This document shows positions 48,322 to 59,151 of a DNA stretch of 64,000 nucleotides, piece by piece; the stretch's first letter is position 1, and every line of letters starts with the position of its first letter. Under the pieces are notes generated by a model, which saw nothing but the letters and a program-made list of their open reading frames with translations, was not told the origin of the DNA and searched no databases. Location of the stretch: positions 64,460,054 to 64,524,053 of the forward strand of contig NC_092047.1 of the NCBI RefSeq assembly GCF_003086295.3, written 5' to 3'. The stretch comes from Arachis hypogaea. Its lineage: Eukaryota > Streptophyta > Magnoliopsida > Fabales > Fabaceae. The position numbers and the translations under genes were made by a program.

Positions 48322-49903
48322 CAACAACAAACTTAAAACTTGCTTGTCCCCAAGCAATCATAAAACATAAGAGAAGATAGAATAAAATAGAGAAGTATAT
48401 ATGTCCTTATTAAGCAGATAGTTGAACTTGGTTCATGGGGTTTCATGCTGATCAAAAGAGGCTCATTTATTACTTGCTGTCAAAACAAACAATATTTCCT
48501 TAAGGGTTCACTAAGGTTGCTGCTACAATGCCTTACTTTTTGCTTGTTTCCCTTGTTAATTTTTTCTTCTTTCTTTTGCTTAGAGAGCTTATTACTCATT
48601 GAAGGCTTGGTGTCAAATGTTGTAGTAGCCTTTGGCTTAGTTTATTCTCAACATTCCTTCACCACAGACACATGGCTCACCTTTTTCCTCCTAGGATCAT
48701 TGGTGCCCAGCATCTCTTTGGATAACTAAGTGTTTTGTAGCTAGGTTACTCTTTATTGTGGACTTTCAGTTGGCAATCCCAAATCAGTTGATCTAAGTGG
48801 CCAAGTTTTGAAATACTCCTTAGAACTTACTTGTCCAAGCATATCCTAGTATAAAAACACCACAGGCATGTGTCCTAAGGTCCAAGCTATTGGTGTCTAG
48901 CCTTATTGTTTGTTTCTTTGCCATTTTCTTTGGCTTTTTCTATTTCTTTTTCTTTCTGTTTTGGTTCATTTTCAAGGGACTTTCATTAATTCAAGGCTTC
49001 ATAGTGGCAAACTAGTTCAGGCTTCAAGTAACATGTCATTATGCAGCAATTATTTTGTGAGCTAATAATTGAATCAAACACATACCACCACTAACTTTCA
49101 TTCTAACTTTTGCAACATTGAACACTTACTTTTCCAAATCAAACATCTCTCTTTTATTCAGACAGCAAGGGAACAAAACAAAGTACTCAAGCTAATGAAA
49201 GATGACAAGATTATGCAGATAGCCTATTATAGCAAAAATATGCAAAACAAAAGATAATTGGAGGTATATCATGTTTCAGATACACATCTTCCTTATTTAA
49301 TTTGAAATTATGAAAGAACTTCACCACCTTTTAGTTGTTATGCTCCTTGCCTTTGCTTGATTCTCCCTTCTTCTTCTTTCTTTTGAGTTATACTGCAGAT
49401 TGTCTTCAAATGTTGCTATTTTCCTGCATGATTCTCAAAAGTTGCTTGCTTCTCAAGCCATTTAAGTAACTGATTAGTATGCAAAGCTTATTTGTGGCTC
49501 TTAAACTTACTTTGGTGTGTGAACACCAAACTTTGTTCCTTGCCAATATTTCTCATGCAACAATTTAACTATCTGTGAAATCTTTTTCCTAACTAAAGGT
49601 AATAAAACTAAAAATTATGAAACAACAAATAGTTAACTAGTTTATCTAAATGTTTGAAGCTAGCATTATGCAGGAAGTGAGAATACCTTTTACGATGAGA
49701 TTTTGGTGGAACACCAAACTTAGAATCCATCATTCTCCCTTATATTGTTTCGGTGTGCAACACCAAACTTAGCTTCTTGCAATATAGATAAAGTTAATTA
49801 ACCTTTTATTGAAATAGTTATGAAAAGAAAACTACCTTAGGTTGGGTTGCCTCCCAACAAGAGCTTCTTTATTGTCACTAGCTTGACATCCTCCATCCTT
49901 TGA

Positions 49904-50962
49904 TCACGAAAGTTGAGAATTCTGTTGCCTTTGATCTTCTCCTCTTACTGTGGGCTTTCTTTCCACTAATTGTTCTTGAAGAACTTCTCTGTGGTGCTTC
50001 TCTTTGATGATTATTTCTTTTTCTATAGCCCTCTCACATTCCTCTATGATTGCTTTCCATTTCTCCCACCTAGCAACTTTTTCATTGTCTTTCAGGTTGC
50101 CTTCAGTGGCTCTGGGGAAAGCATTTGCCCTCTTCTCACTCATTTCTGCTAGGTACTTAGCCAGTTGTTCTATTTACCTCTCAATTCTTCTGATTGAGGT
50201 TTCCTGATTCTTTGTTGTCACCTCTTGGTGCTTCATCATTCTCTCTATTAAGATCTCTAAGTTGGTGATCCTCTGAGAGTCTTGTGAGATTGGTTGGTTA
50301 TGGGGTGTTGGGGGTTGGAAGGGTGAGTGTTGTGGTGGTGGTGTGTAGTGGTTGTTGTTGGTATGGTGGTGTTTTTGCTAATTTGGAAAGTTGGGGTTGT
50401 TGTAGTTGAGATCTTCTTGATTTTGGTGCTCACTTCTCCTCCAGTTGGAATGAGTCCTCCAGGGTGGGTTGTACACATCACCCTGAGACCTGTGTTGGAA
50501 TCACTCATGACTTTGTTGATCATGGTTAAATGCTCCAAAACCTTTTTCAGGTTGATTCCAACAATGTGAGTTTTGAGGCAGGTTGTGTGCATTTACTACA
50601 GCAGTTCGCAGTTCATCGATTTTTCTGTCCATCAGTTCCAATTGTTGCTGAAGTTGTTGATGTATCTGCTTCTTTTGGGTCATGATTGCACTTACACCTT
50701 CGATTTTCATTGCTCCCTTCTCTTGTGTGGATGGTTGCACTTCTGCCTCTAGTTTACCAATTTCCTGGGGTGGTTTCAACTTGGCCAGGAATTTACTCAT
50801 TAGATCTTCCCATCCGATGATACTTCCTTGTGGGAAGGCTTCAAGCCATTGAGCAACATCGTTCATGGTGATGGGAGGATACTTCAAATCATGGATTGAA
50901 TTGTCATCTAAGGTGAGGACACTACTCCCATAATTACTGGAATTCGTTGAGTTCCCCTCCAT
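49904..50962 (-). pseudogene. gag-like remnant, C unit 2
   Basis: ATG at 50962 opens 153 codons down to 50,501, longer than in unit 1 because the Gln codon is intact here (IHQQLQQQLELMDRKID). The tail frames (50,143-49,904: KRANAFPRATEGNLKDNEK) are shared with unit 1. A frame break separates the two parts. It is still incomplete as Gag. Confidence 0.6.
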
Positions 50963-51296
50963 GATCTGTACAATCACAAATAGTCCGAATGAAGATTGAT
51001 TCTACTCATGCCAAAATGTGGTTAGAGGATTAGTTGATACAATATATCAAACAGTTGACAAGCTTGAAAGATCAATAGAAGAAAATTACTGTTGTCATTT
51101 ACTTAGTGAGCAGAAATACAAGAAACGTATAGAGTCAGAGAATCCAGGAAAATCCCACTCTATTGCTAAAGTGGGGTTTATTAATCTTAGGCAAATATTC
51201 AAACAGTTAGTGTGTTAGTTAAAAATTAAAGAACAGAAAAGAAAAAGTGCTTGATCTAGATCTCCACTTTACTTAATCATTGTCAATCTAATCAAT

Positions 51297-51313
51297 CCCC
51301 GGTAATGGCGCCA
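51297..51313 (-). other. primer binding site, C unit 2, mutated
   Basis: On the minus strand it reads TGGCGCCATTACCGGGG, two G-to-A changes from the tRNA-Asp complement seen in unit 1. The adjacent LTR edge is also changed (CGATGGG instead of TGATGGG). Confidence 0.85.
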
Positions 51314-51319
51314 AAAACT

Positions 51320-53501
51320 CGATGGGAGAATTTGGAAAATGAATTCGAACACCCTAACTAACCGGCAAGTGTACCGGGTCGTATCAAGTAATAATAACTC
51401 ACATGAGTGAGGTCTATCCCACAGGGATTGAAGGATTGAGCAATTTTAGTTTAGTGGTTGATTTAGTCAAGCGAATCAAGTATTGGTTTGAGTGGTTTGT
51501 AATTAACAGAAGCTAAATTGCATGAAATGTAAAGGGAGAGGGGTAATTGACTGAAAATTAAAGTGCAGAGAAATTAAAGAGGATGAATCTTAAAGTGCAA
51601 GAAATATAAATTACAGAAACTTAGATTGCAAGAAATGTAAATGACTGAATCTTAAAGTGCAAGAAATGTAAATTGCTTGAATTGTAAAGGGAATTGGGAA
51701 CTAGGATTGCAGAATTTAAACAAGAACAAGGGAATTGCAATAAACAGAAGAGTAAAAGGTGAATTGAAGTAAAGTAGATCTAAACAGAAAAGTAGAAATG
51801 CTTGAGGAAATAAAACAAAAAGTAACTGTATCTTAATTGCAGAAATTAAGAGAGAGATTGAAGATCTCAGGAGTGGAAGAGACTAGAAAATAAGTCTAGA
51901 TCTCAAATCCTTCCTTGATCCAACAAGAACAATTGCAAAAGAAATAGAAAAGTAAGTTGCAGAAGTAGTAGACGAGAAGAAACAGTAAACAGAATTTGAA
52001 TTATGCAGAAAGATAAATAAAGAGATCTCAAGGTGAGATTGAAACAGAATTTCTTCAATTCTCCACCCAAGATCCATGACAAGAAGTAAAGAGTGCTCAA
52101 GCAAGAACAAGGAAGAAGAGAGATCAATTCTCCTTCCCAATTCTCTAAGATCCAAATTCAAAGTAAAAAGCTCAAAATTACAAAAATAAAAAATTCTCAA
52201 AGAGAAAAAGGTCATCTCTAAATCAAACTATCACCTATTTATACACTTCCGAATTTAGATCTATGAATTTGGGTGGGCTCTAAAATTTGGTGAAGAAATG
52301 AATTAAATTGGATTTTTGGTGGATTCTTGGTCCAAGGTCCACCTCCCAGGGGCTGGCTCAGTTGGAAAACCAAACTGAGCGCCCAATGTTGCTTTGCTTC
52401 TCCAATTTTGTGCGTGTCCCAGCCTTGGCCTTGTTGCATTATATTAGAGCTCAGTTGGAATTTTGAACTGAGCTCTATGTCTTGGCTGTGTCAATGTTGC
52501 GTGCATCAAGGCATTCTTGGCCGTGTCAATGTGTGCGCAAGGCTTGCTCCAAAATGTTGGGGATGGGAGAAGAGTAGTGCTCAGTTGGGAAAACCAACTG
52601 AGGTCCCCATTGTAGCGTACTCATGCTTCCAAGTTTGACCCTTGGTGGAGGAAATCTGAAGCTAATTTCCTTGGAGGGGTTGGACGCTCCTTCCTTGCTT
52701 CCCATGGAGCTCCCTGGTTCGAACCTTGGAAGAGCCATCTTGGCTCATTTTGTTTGCACCAAAGTAGCGCTCCTCCCTTGTTTTCCAAGGAGTTCCCATG
52801 TTCGAATCTTGGCCAAAGCACCTTGGCTTAATTTCCTTGCAAGCTTGGTAGTGTGAGGTTCCTTGTTCGAACCTTGGAGGAAGCTTTTTGGCTATTTTCT
52901 TCTTATTTTCCTTGCAAGGAGCGTTCCTTGCTTCGTTTAGTTCATGAGTTCGAAACTTGGTGGCTTCATTCATGGGAATTTTGCTTCGAATTAATTCTTG
53001 AAGGAGCCCGATAAAGCTCACTTAGTGAACTGAGCTTTATGTCATTTCCTTGCTTTCTTTAGTGCTCAGTTAACTAAGTGAACTGAGCTTTGTGCCTTAC
53101 TTTCTCCTTTTATTCCTTGTGAAGCTCGGTTCATTCTCCCAACTTAGCTTTCCTTCTTCCTCAATGTTGCCACGCTTTTTCTTCTCTTGGGCACGCTTTT
53201 TGCTTCCTTTGGACACGTTCCTTATGCCACGCTTTTCTCATTTTCTTCTTTCTTCACCTACAAGTAATCAAAACAACCAATCAAAGTATCACCAAATTCA
53301 CAAGGTTTATAAATCAATTAATTATCAATTAAATTTAGCTTAAACCTCATGATTTTGTATCAATTAAAGGGTGGTTTGTTGATTCAAAGAAACCATGCAA
53401 TTCCATTCCAAATTACTTACTTACAATGCAAGAAAGTGCATAAATCCGAATAAAAACAAAGAAAAGGACTAGTAAAACTAGGCTAGGATGACTTGTCATC
53501 A
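51320..53501 (-). repeat. C array LTR 3
   Basis: 2182 bases. It lacks a short piece near 52,550 that LTRs 1 and 2 have (the TTGGTTCTTCTTGTTG segment). It ends GACTTGTCATCA, next to the right GTGCT target copy. Confidence 0.9.
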
Positions 53502-53506
53502 GTGCT

Positions 53507-53626
53507 CGTGCGCGCCCATGTCCAAACTTCAAAACTTTAATTTATTCCATGCTCCTTCCATTCATGCATGCTTCCTTCACTCCTCTTTGCCATTTTGCCC
53601 TATAACTTTTGAAACCACTTAACAAA
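53507..53626 (-). repeat. LTR L3, piece 2 of 3
   Basis: 120 bases resume L3 after the C array with CGTGCGCGCCCATG and run to ACTTAACAAA, where E inserted. The text AACCACTTAACA matches L1 at about 23,660, which confirms the continuity. Confidence 0.8.
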
Positions 53627-55243
53627 TGGTGCACGAAATTGTGAACTCTGGTAATGGCTCCAAAAACTTGGTGCTCTAATCTCAAATTCATAATTTGTCA
53701 CAACTTCGATACAACTGACCAGCAAGTGCACTGGGTCGTCCAAGTAATAAACCTTACGTGAATAAGGGTCGATCCCACGGAGATTATTGGTATGAAGCAA
53801 GCTATGGTCACCTTGTAAATCTCAGTCAGGCGGATATAAAATAGTTATGGAGTTTTCGAAATTAAATAATAAAAAAAGGATAGAAACACTTATGTAATTC
53901 ATTGGTGAGAATTTCAGATAAGCGTGTAGAGATGCTTTCGTTCCTCTGAATCTCTGCTTTCCCACTGCCTTCATCCAATCAGTCTTACTCCTTTCCATGG
54001 CTGGCTTTATGCAAGGGCATCACCGTTGTCAATGGTTACATGCCATCCTCTTCTGAAAATGGTCCAAATGCTCTGTCACAGCACGACTAATCATCTGAGG
54101 TTCTCGATCATGCTGGAATAGGATTCACCCTTCTTTTGCGTCTGTCACTACGCCCAACAATCGCGAGTTTGAAGCTCGTCACAGTCATTCAATCCCAGAA
54201 TCCTACTCGGAATACCACAGACAAGGTTTAGACTTTCCGGATTCTCATGAATGCCGCCATCAATCTAGCTTACACCACGAAGATTCTGATTAAGAGATCT
54301 AAGAGATAATCATTCAATCGAAGGTAGAACGGAAGTGGTTGTCAGGCACGCGTTCATGGGGAATGATGATGATTGTCACGTTCATCACATTCAGGTTGAA
54401 GTGCGAATGAATATCTTAGAAGCGGAATAAGTTGAATTGAATAGAAAACAGTAGTACATTGCATTAATCTTTGAGGAACAGCAGAGCTCCACACCTTAAT
54501 CTATGGAGTGTAGAAACTATACCGTTGAAAATACATAAGTGAAAGGTCCAGGCATGGCCGAATGGCCAGCCCCCAAAACGTGACCTAAGATAGCATACAA
54601 CTGATCAAAGATGTCTAATACAATAGTGAAACGTCCTATTTATACTAAACTAGTTACTAGGGTTTACAGAAGTAAGTAATTGATGCATAAATCCACTTCT
54701 GGGGCCCACTTGGTGTGTGCTTGAGCTGAGCTTGAATGTTCCACGTGCAGAGGCTCATTCTGGAGTTGAACGCCAGCTTTTGTGCCAGTTTGAGCGTTGA
54801 ACTCCACTTTGCAACTTGTTTCTGGCGCTGGACGCCAGAATTGGGCAGAGAGCTGGCGTTGAACGCCAGTTTGCGTCATCTAAACTTGGGCAAAGTATGG
54901 ACTATTATATATTTCTGGAAAGCCCTAGATGTCTACTTTCCAACGCAATTGGAAGCACGCCATTTTGAGTTTTGTAGCTCCAGAAAATCTATTTTGAGTG
55001 TAGGGAGGTCAGAATCCAACAGCATCAGTAGTCCTTCTTCAACCTCTGAATCTGATTTTTGCTCAAGTCCCTTAATTTCAGCCAGAAAATACCTGAAATC
55101 ACAGAAAAACACACAAACTCATAGTAAAGTCCAGAATGTGAATTTAAGATAAAAACTAATGAAAACATCCCTAAAAGTAACTAGATTCTACTAAAAACAT
55201 ACTAAAAACAATGCCAAAAAGCGTATAAATTATCCGCTCATCA
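53627..55243 (-). repeat. 3' LTR of E (left)
   Basis: TGGTGCACGAAATTGTG to TTATCCGCTCATCA. The inner neighbour is CAACACCAAACTTAAATTG (polypurine tract in reverse). GGCGTTGAACGCCAG hairpin words occur at 54,775-54,870. Confidence 0.92.
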
Positions 55244-56374
55244 CAACACCAAACTTAAATTGTTGCTTGTTCCCAAGCATCTGAAAATCAAATAGGATAA
55301 AAAGAAGAGAATATACTATAAATTCCAAACTATCAATGAAACATAGCTCCAATCAAATGAGCGGGACTTGTAGTTTTTTGCCTCTTGAATAGTTTTGGCA
55401 TCTCACTTTATCCATTGAAGTTCAGAATGATTGGCATCTATAGGAACTCAAAGTTCAGATAGTGTTATTGATTCTCCTAGTTCAGTATGATGATTCTTGA
55501 ACACAGCTATTTTATGAGTCTTGGCCGTGGCCCTAAGTACTTTGTTTTCCAGTATTACCACCGGATACATAAATGCCACAGACACATAACTGGGTGAACC
55601 TTTTCAGATTGTGACTCAGCTTTGCTAAAGTCCCCAATTAGAGGTGTCCAGGGTTCTTAAGCACACTCTTTTTTTGCTTTGGACCTTGACTTTAACCGCT
55701 CAGTCTCAAGTTTTCACGCCACAAGCACATGGTTAGGGACAGCTTGGTTTAGCCGCTTAGACCAGGATTTTATTCCTTTAGGCCCTCCTATCCACTGATG
55801 CTCAAAGCCTTAGGATCCTTTTTATCTGCCCTTGCCTTTTGGTTTTAAGGGTTATTGGCTTTTTGCTCTTGCCTCTTGGTTTTAAGAGCTTTTGGCTTTT
55901 TCTAGTTGCTTTTGCTCTCTTTTTTTTTTCTTTCGTCTATTTTTTTTTCTTCTGCAAGCTTTGTTCTTTGCTGCTTTTTCTTGCTTCAAAAATCATTTTT
56001 ATGATTTTTCAAATTATCAAATAACATGTCTCCTTGTCATCATTCTTTCAAGAGCCAACATATTTAACATTCTTAAACAACAACTTCAAAAGACATATGC
56101 ACTGTTCAAGCATTCATTCAGAAAACAAGAAGCATTGTCACCACATCAATATAATTAAACTAAGTTCAAGGATAAATTCGAAACTCATGTACTTCTTGTT
56201 CTTTTGAATTAAAACATTTTTCATTTAAGAGAGGTGATGGATTCATAGGACATTCATAACTTTAAGACAAAGTTACTAACTACTAATGATCATGTAATGA
56301 AGACACAAACATAGATAAGCACTTAACATAGAAAACGAAAAACAGAGAATGTAAGAACAAGGAATGAGTCCACC

Positions 56375-57523
56375 TTAGTGATGGTGGCATTTCCTTCTTG
56401 AGGAACCAATGATGTCCTTGAGCTCTTCTATGTCTCTTCCTTGTCTTTGTTGCTCCTCCCTCATTGCTTTTTGATCTTCTCTTATTTCATGAAGGATGAT
56501 GGAGTGCTCTTGATGTTCCACCCTTAGTTGTCCCATGTTGGAACTTAATTCTCCTAGGGAGGTGTTGATTTGCTCCCAATAGTTTTGTGGAGAAAAATGC
56601 ATTTGAGGCATTTCCGGGATCTCATGGTGATGAGCTTCCTGCGCCTCTTGAGCTCCATGAATGGGCTCTCTTGCTTGCTCCATCTTTTTCTTAGTGATGG
56701 GCTTCTCTTCCTCAATGTGAATGTCTCCTTCTATGAAAGCTCCAGCTGAGTAACATAGATGGCAAATAAGATGAGGAAAAGCTAGCCTTGCCCCAGGGGA
56801 GGGCTTTTCGGCTATTTTGTAGAGTTCAAGGGAGATGACTTCACGAACTTCTACTTCCTCTCCAATCATGATGCTATGGATCATGATGGCCCGATCCACA
56901 GTAACTTCAGGTCGGTTGCTAGTGGGGATGATGGAGCGTTGGATGAACTCCAACCATCCTCTAGCCACAGGCTTGAGGTACAGTCTTCTTAATTGAACTG
57001 GCTTGCCTTTGGAGTCAATCTTCCATTGAGCTCCTTCCACACATATGTCCATGAGGACTTGGTCCAACCTTTGATTAAAGTTGACCCTTCTAGTGTAGGG
57101 GCGCTCATCTCCTTGCATCATAGGCAAGTTAAACGCCAACCTCACATTCTCCGGACTAAAATCTAAGTATTTCCCCCGAACCATTGTAACATAATTCTTT
57201 GGATTCGGGTTCTTACTTTGATCATGGTTCCTAGTGATCCATGCATTGGCATAGAACTCTTGAACCATTAGGATGTCGACTTGTTGAATGGGGTTTGTTA
57301 GAACTTCCCAACCTCTTCTTTGGATTTCATGTCGGATCTCCGGATACTCATTTCTCTTGAGTTTGAAAGGGACCTCGGGGATCACCTTCTTCTTGGCCAC
57401 AACATCATAGAACTGGTCTTGATGAGCTTTGGAGATGAACCTTTCCATCTCCCATGACTCGGAGGTGGAAGCTTTTGTCTTCCCTTTCCCTTTTCTAGAG
57501 GATTCTCCGGTCTTGGGTGCCAT
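56375..57523 (-). CDS. extra ORF of E, intact, plant-transposon-protein type
   Basis: 382 codons run from ATG 57523 to the stop at 56375 without a break. The start is basic (MAPKTGESSRKGKGKTK). The middle (about residues 25-250) has FYANAWITRNHDQSKNPNPK, VRGKYLDFSPENVRLAFNLP and LVRGWLEFIQ-like text (GWLEFIQRSIIPTSNRPEV). This fits the domain of unknown function called 'putative plant transposon protein' (PF20167-type), common in legume retroelements. The C-terminal third is Glu/Gln-rich and probably coiled-coil. It lies between the pol remnant and the 3' LTR, the place of env-like or accessory ORFs in Athila-type elements. No signal peptide or membrane segment is visible, so an envelope role is not supported. 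Function unknown. Confidence 0.75.
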   Translation of the reverse strand: MAPKTGESSRKGKGKTKASTSESWEMERFISKAHQDQFYDVVAKKKVIPEVPFKLKRNEYPEIRHEIQRRGWEVLTNPIQQVDILMVQEFYANAWITRNHDQSKNPNPKNYVTMVRGKYLDFSPENVRLAFNLPMMQGDERPYTRRVNFNQRLDQVLMDICVEGAQWKIDSKGKPVQLRRLYLKPVARGWLEFIQRSIIPTSNRPEVTVDRAIMIHSIMIGEEVEVREVISLELYKIAEKPSPGARLAFPHLICHLCYSAGAFIEGDIHIEEEKPITKKKMEQAREPIHGAQEAQEAHHHEIPEMPQMHFSPQNYWEQINTSLGELSSNMGQLRVEHQEHSIILHEIREDQKAMREEQQRQGRDIEELKDIIGSSRRKCHHH

Positions 57524-58073
57524 CAATGGTAATGGAAAAATAAAAAGCTTATGCTTTTACCACACCAAACTTAGAATTTTGCTCGCCCTCGAGCAAGAGA
57601 AGAAAGAATAGATGAAGAAGAAGAAGAAAATATGGAGGCGAGGGGGAGGTGTGTTTCGGCCAAGAAGAGAAGAGAGGGTTGTGTTGTGTGAAAATGGGGA
57701 AGAATGGAGGGGTATATATAGGGAAGGGAGGGGGGGTAAGTTCGGCCATTTAGGGTGGGTTTCGGTGGTAAATTGATTTTGAATTTTGAAGGTAGGCGGA
57801 GTTTATGAGGTAGGTTTATGGGGAAGAGTGGATGGATGTGAGTGGTGAAGAGGTGATGGGGAAGAGAGATTGAGGTCATTGGTGAAGGGTTTTGGGGAAG
57901 AGTGTGTATGGGATTGTGTGAAAGAGGGGTGAGAAAAAGTAAGTGGAGGTAGGTGGGGATCCTGTGGGGTCCACAGATCCTGAGGTGATCCTGTCGGGTC
58001 CACAGATCCTGTGGTGTTCAAGGATTTACAACCTTGCACCAAATTAGGCATGTAAAATGCCTTTGCACACAAC

Positions 58074-58335
58074 TCTGGGCGTTTAGCGCCAGATTGGTGC
58101 TTGTTCTGGGCGTTGAACGCCCATTTGTTGCTCATTTCTGGCGTTGAACGCCAGAACCATGCTTGTTCTGGGCATTCAGTGCCAGCTCTTCTCCAGGGTG
58201 CATTTCTGGCGTTCAAACGCCCAGATGCTGCCCATTTCTAGCGTTCAGCGCCAGAACCATGCTCTGTTCTGGCGTTGAACGCCCAAAACATGCTTCTTAC
58301 TGGCGTTTAAACGCCAGTAAGGTCTTCCTCCAGGG
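58074..58335 (-). repeat. GGCGTT/AACGCC hairpin-word array in E
   Basis: Eight or so words of the type CTGGCGTTGAACGCCAG (variants GGGCGTTTAGCGCC, GGCGTTCAAACGCCCAG) are spaced about 30-35 bases apart, with ACCATGCTTGTT-like spacers. Each can fold as a short hairpin. It lies upstream of the extra ORF in the sense direction. Related words recur in the LTRs. Confidence 0.85.
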
Positions 58336-58452
58336 TGTGATTTTTCTTCTGCTGTTTTTGATTCCGTTTTCAATTTTTATATTTATTTTGTGACTCCACA
58401 TGATCATGAACCTAATAAAACATGAAAAACAATAAAAATTAGATAAATAAAC

Positions 58453-58500
58453 ATTGGGTTGCCTCCCAACAAGCGCTTATTTCATGTCAATAGCTTGACA
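58453..58500 (-). pseudogene. pol C-terminal tail remnant in E
   Basis: The minus-strand text GCGCTTGTTGGGAGGCAACC can be read as the codons for RLLGGNP, which resembles the last residues of pol in related legume elements as remembered. An in-frame stop precedes it. Closely similar text stands at 33,966-34,013 (B), 44,645-44,690 and 49,845-49,890 (C), always just after the gag or protease remnant. Confidence 0.5.
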
Positions 58501-58518
58501 GTGGGCTCTCATGGAGCC

Positions 58519-59151
58519 TTACAGATGTGTAGAGCTTTGTTGAGACCTCCCAACACCAAACTTAGAGTTTGGATATGGGGGTTTAACACCAAACTTTGAG
58601 TTTGGTTGTGGCCTCCCATCACCAAACTTAGAGTTTGACTGTGGGGGCTTTGTGTGACTCTGCTTTGAGAGAACCTTTTTATGCTTCCTCTCCATGGATG
58701 CAGAGAGAGATCCTTGAGTTGTAAACACAAGGTTGTCCTCATTTATTTGAAGGATCAATTCTCCTCTGTCCACATCAATCACAGCTCTTGCTGTGGCTAG
58801 GAAGGGTCTTCCAAGGATGATGAATTCATCCTCATCCTTCCCAGTATCTAGGACTATGAAATCAGTAGGGATGTAAAGGCCTTCAACCTTTACTAGCACG
58901 TCCTCTACTTGTCCATAAGCCTGTTAATTTGAATTGTCTGCCATCTCTAATGAGATTTTAGCGGCTTGCACCCCAAAGATTTCCAATTTCTCTATTACAG
59001 AGAGGGGCATGAGGTTTATTCCTGAACCAAGGTCACACAGAGCCTGAAAGATCATGGTGCCTATGGTACAAGGTATTAAGAACTTTCCAGGATCCTGTTT
59101 CTTCTGAGGCAACGTCAGTTGATCCAGATCACTTAGTTCATTGGTGAACAA
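58519..59151 (-). pseudogene. retroviral-type aspartic protease region of E, broken
   Basis: Frame 59151-58924 holds LTLPQKKQDPGKFLIPCTIG and CDLGSGINLMPLSV, the active-site block of Athila-type proteases (D-L-G). After a TAA at 58924-58926 the frame goes on with VEDVLVKVEGLYIPTDF and GRPFLATARAVIDVD, the second protease lobe. It ends with three NSKFG peptide repeats (58,545-58,640) produced by the repeated CTAAGTTTGGTG word. By family role it would cut Gag-Pol; it is inactive here unless stops are read through. Confidence 0.7.

Larger units (their letters stand above)
48322..51319 (-). mobile_element. C array inner region 2
   Basis: It is nearly the same as inner region 1 (2998 against 2999 bases). 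It has the same landmarks, including pol-tail-like text at 49,845-49,890. Confidence 0.85.
40923..53501 (-). mobile_element. tandem retrotransposon array C (LTR-inside-LTR-inside-LTR)
   Basis: Three LTRs (2199, 2201, 2182 bases) and two inner regions (2999 and 2998 bases) alternate with a period of about 5.2 kb. A single target duplication GTGCT flanks the whole (40918-40922 and 53502-53506); no target copy lies at the inner LTR edges. Each inner region has a tRNA-Asp primer site on its right and a CACCAAACTTAAA tract on its left. Coding content is a degenerate gag-like frame only. It is non-autonomous. Confidence 0.92.

Noticed and set aside
56375..57523. Envelope protein of a plant retrovirus-like element
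   Set aside because: The position fits, but no signal peptide, membrane segment or cleavage site is visible, so an envelope role is not supported.
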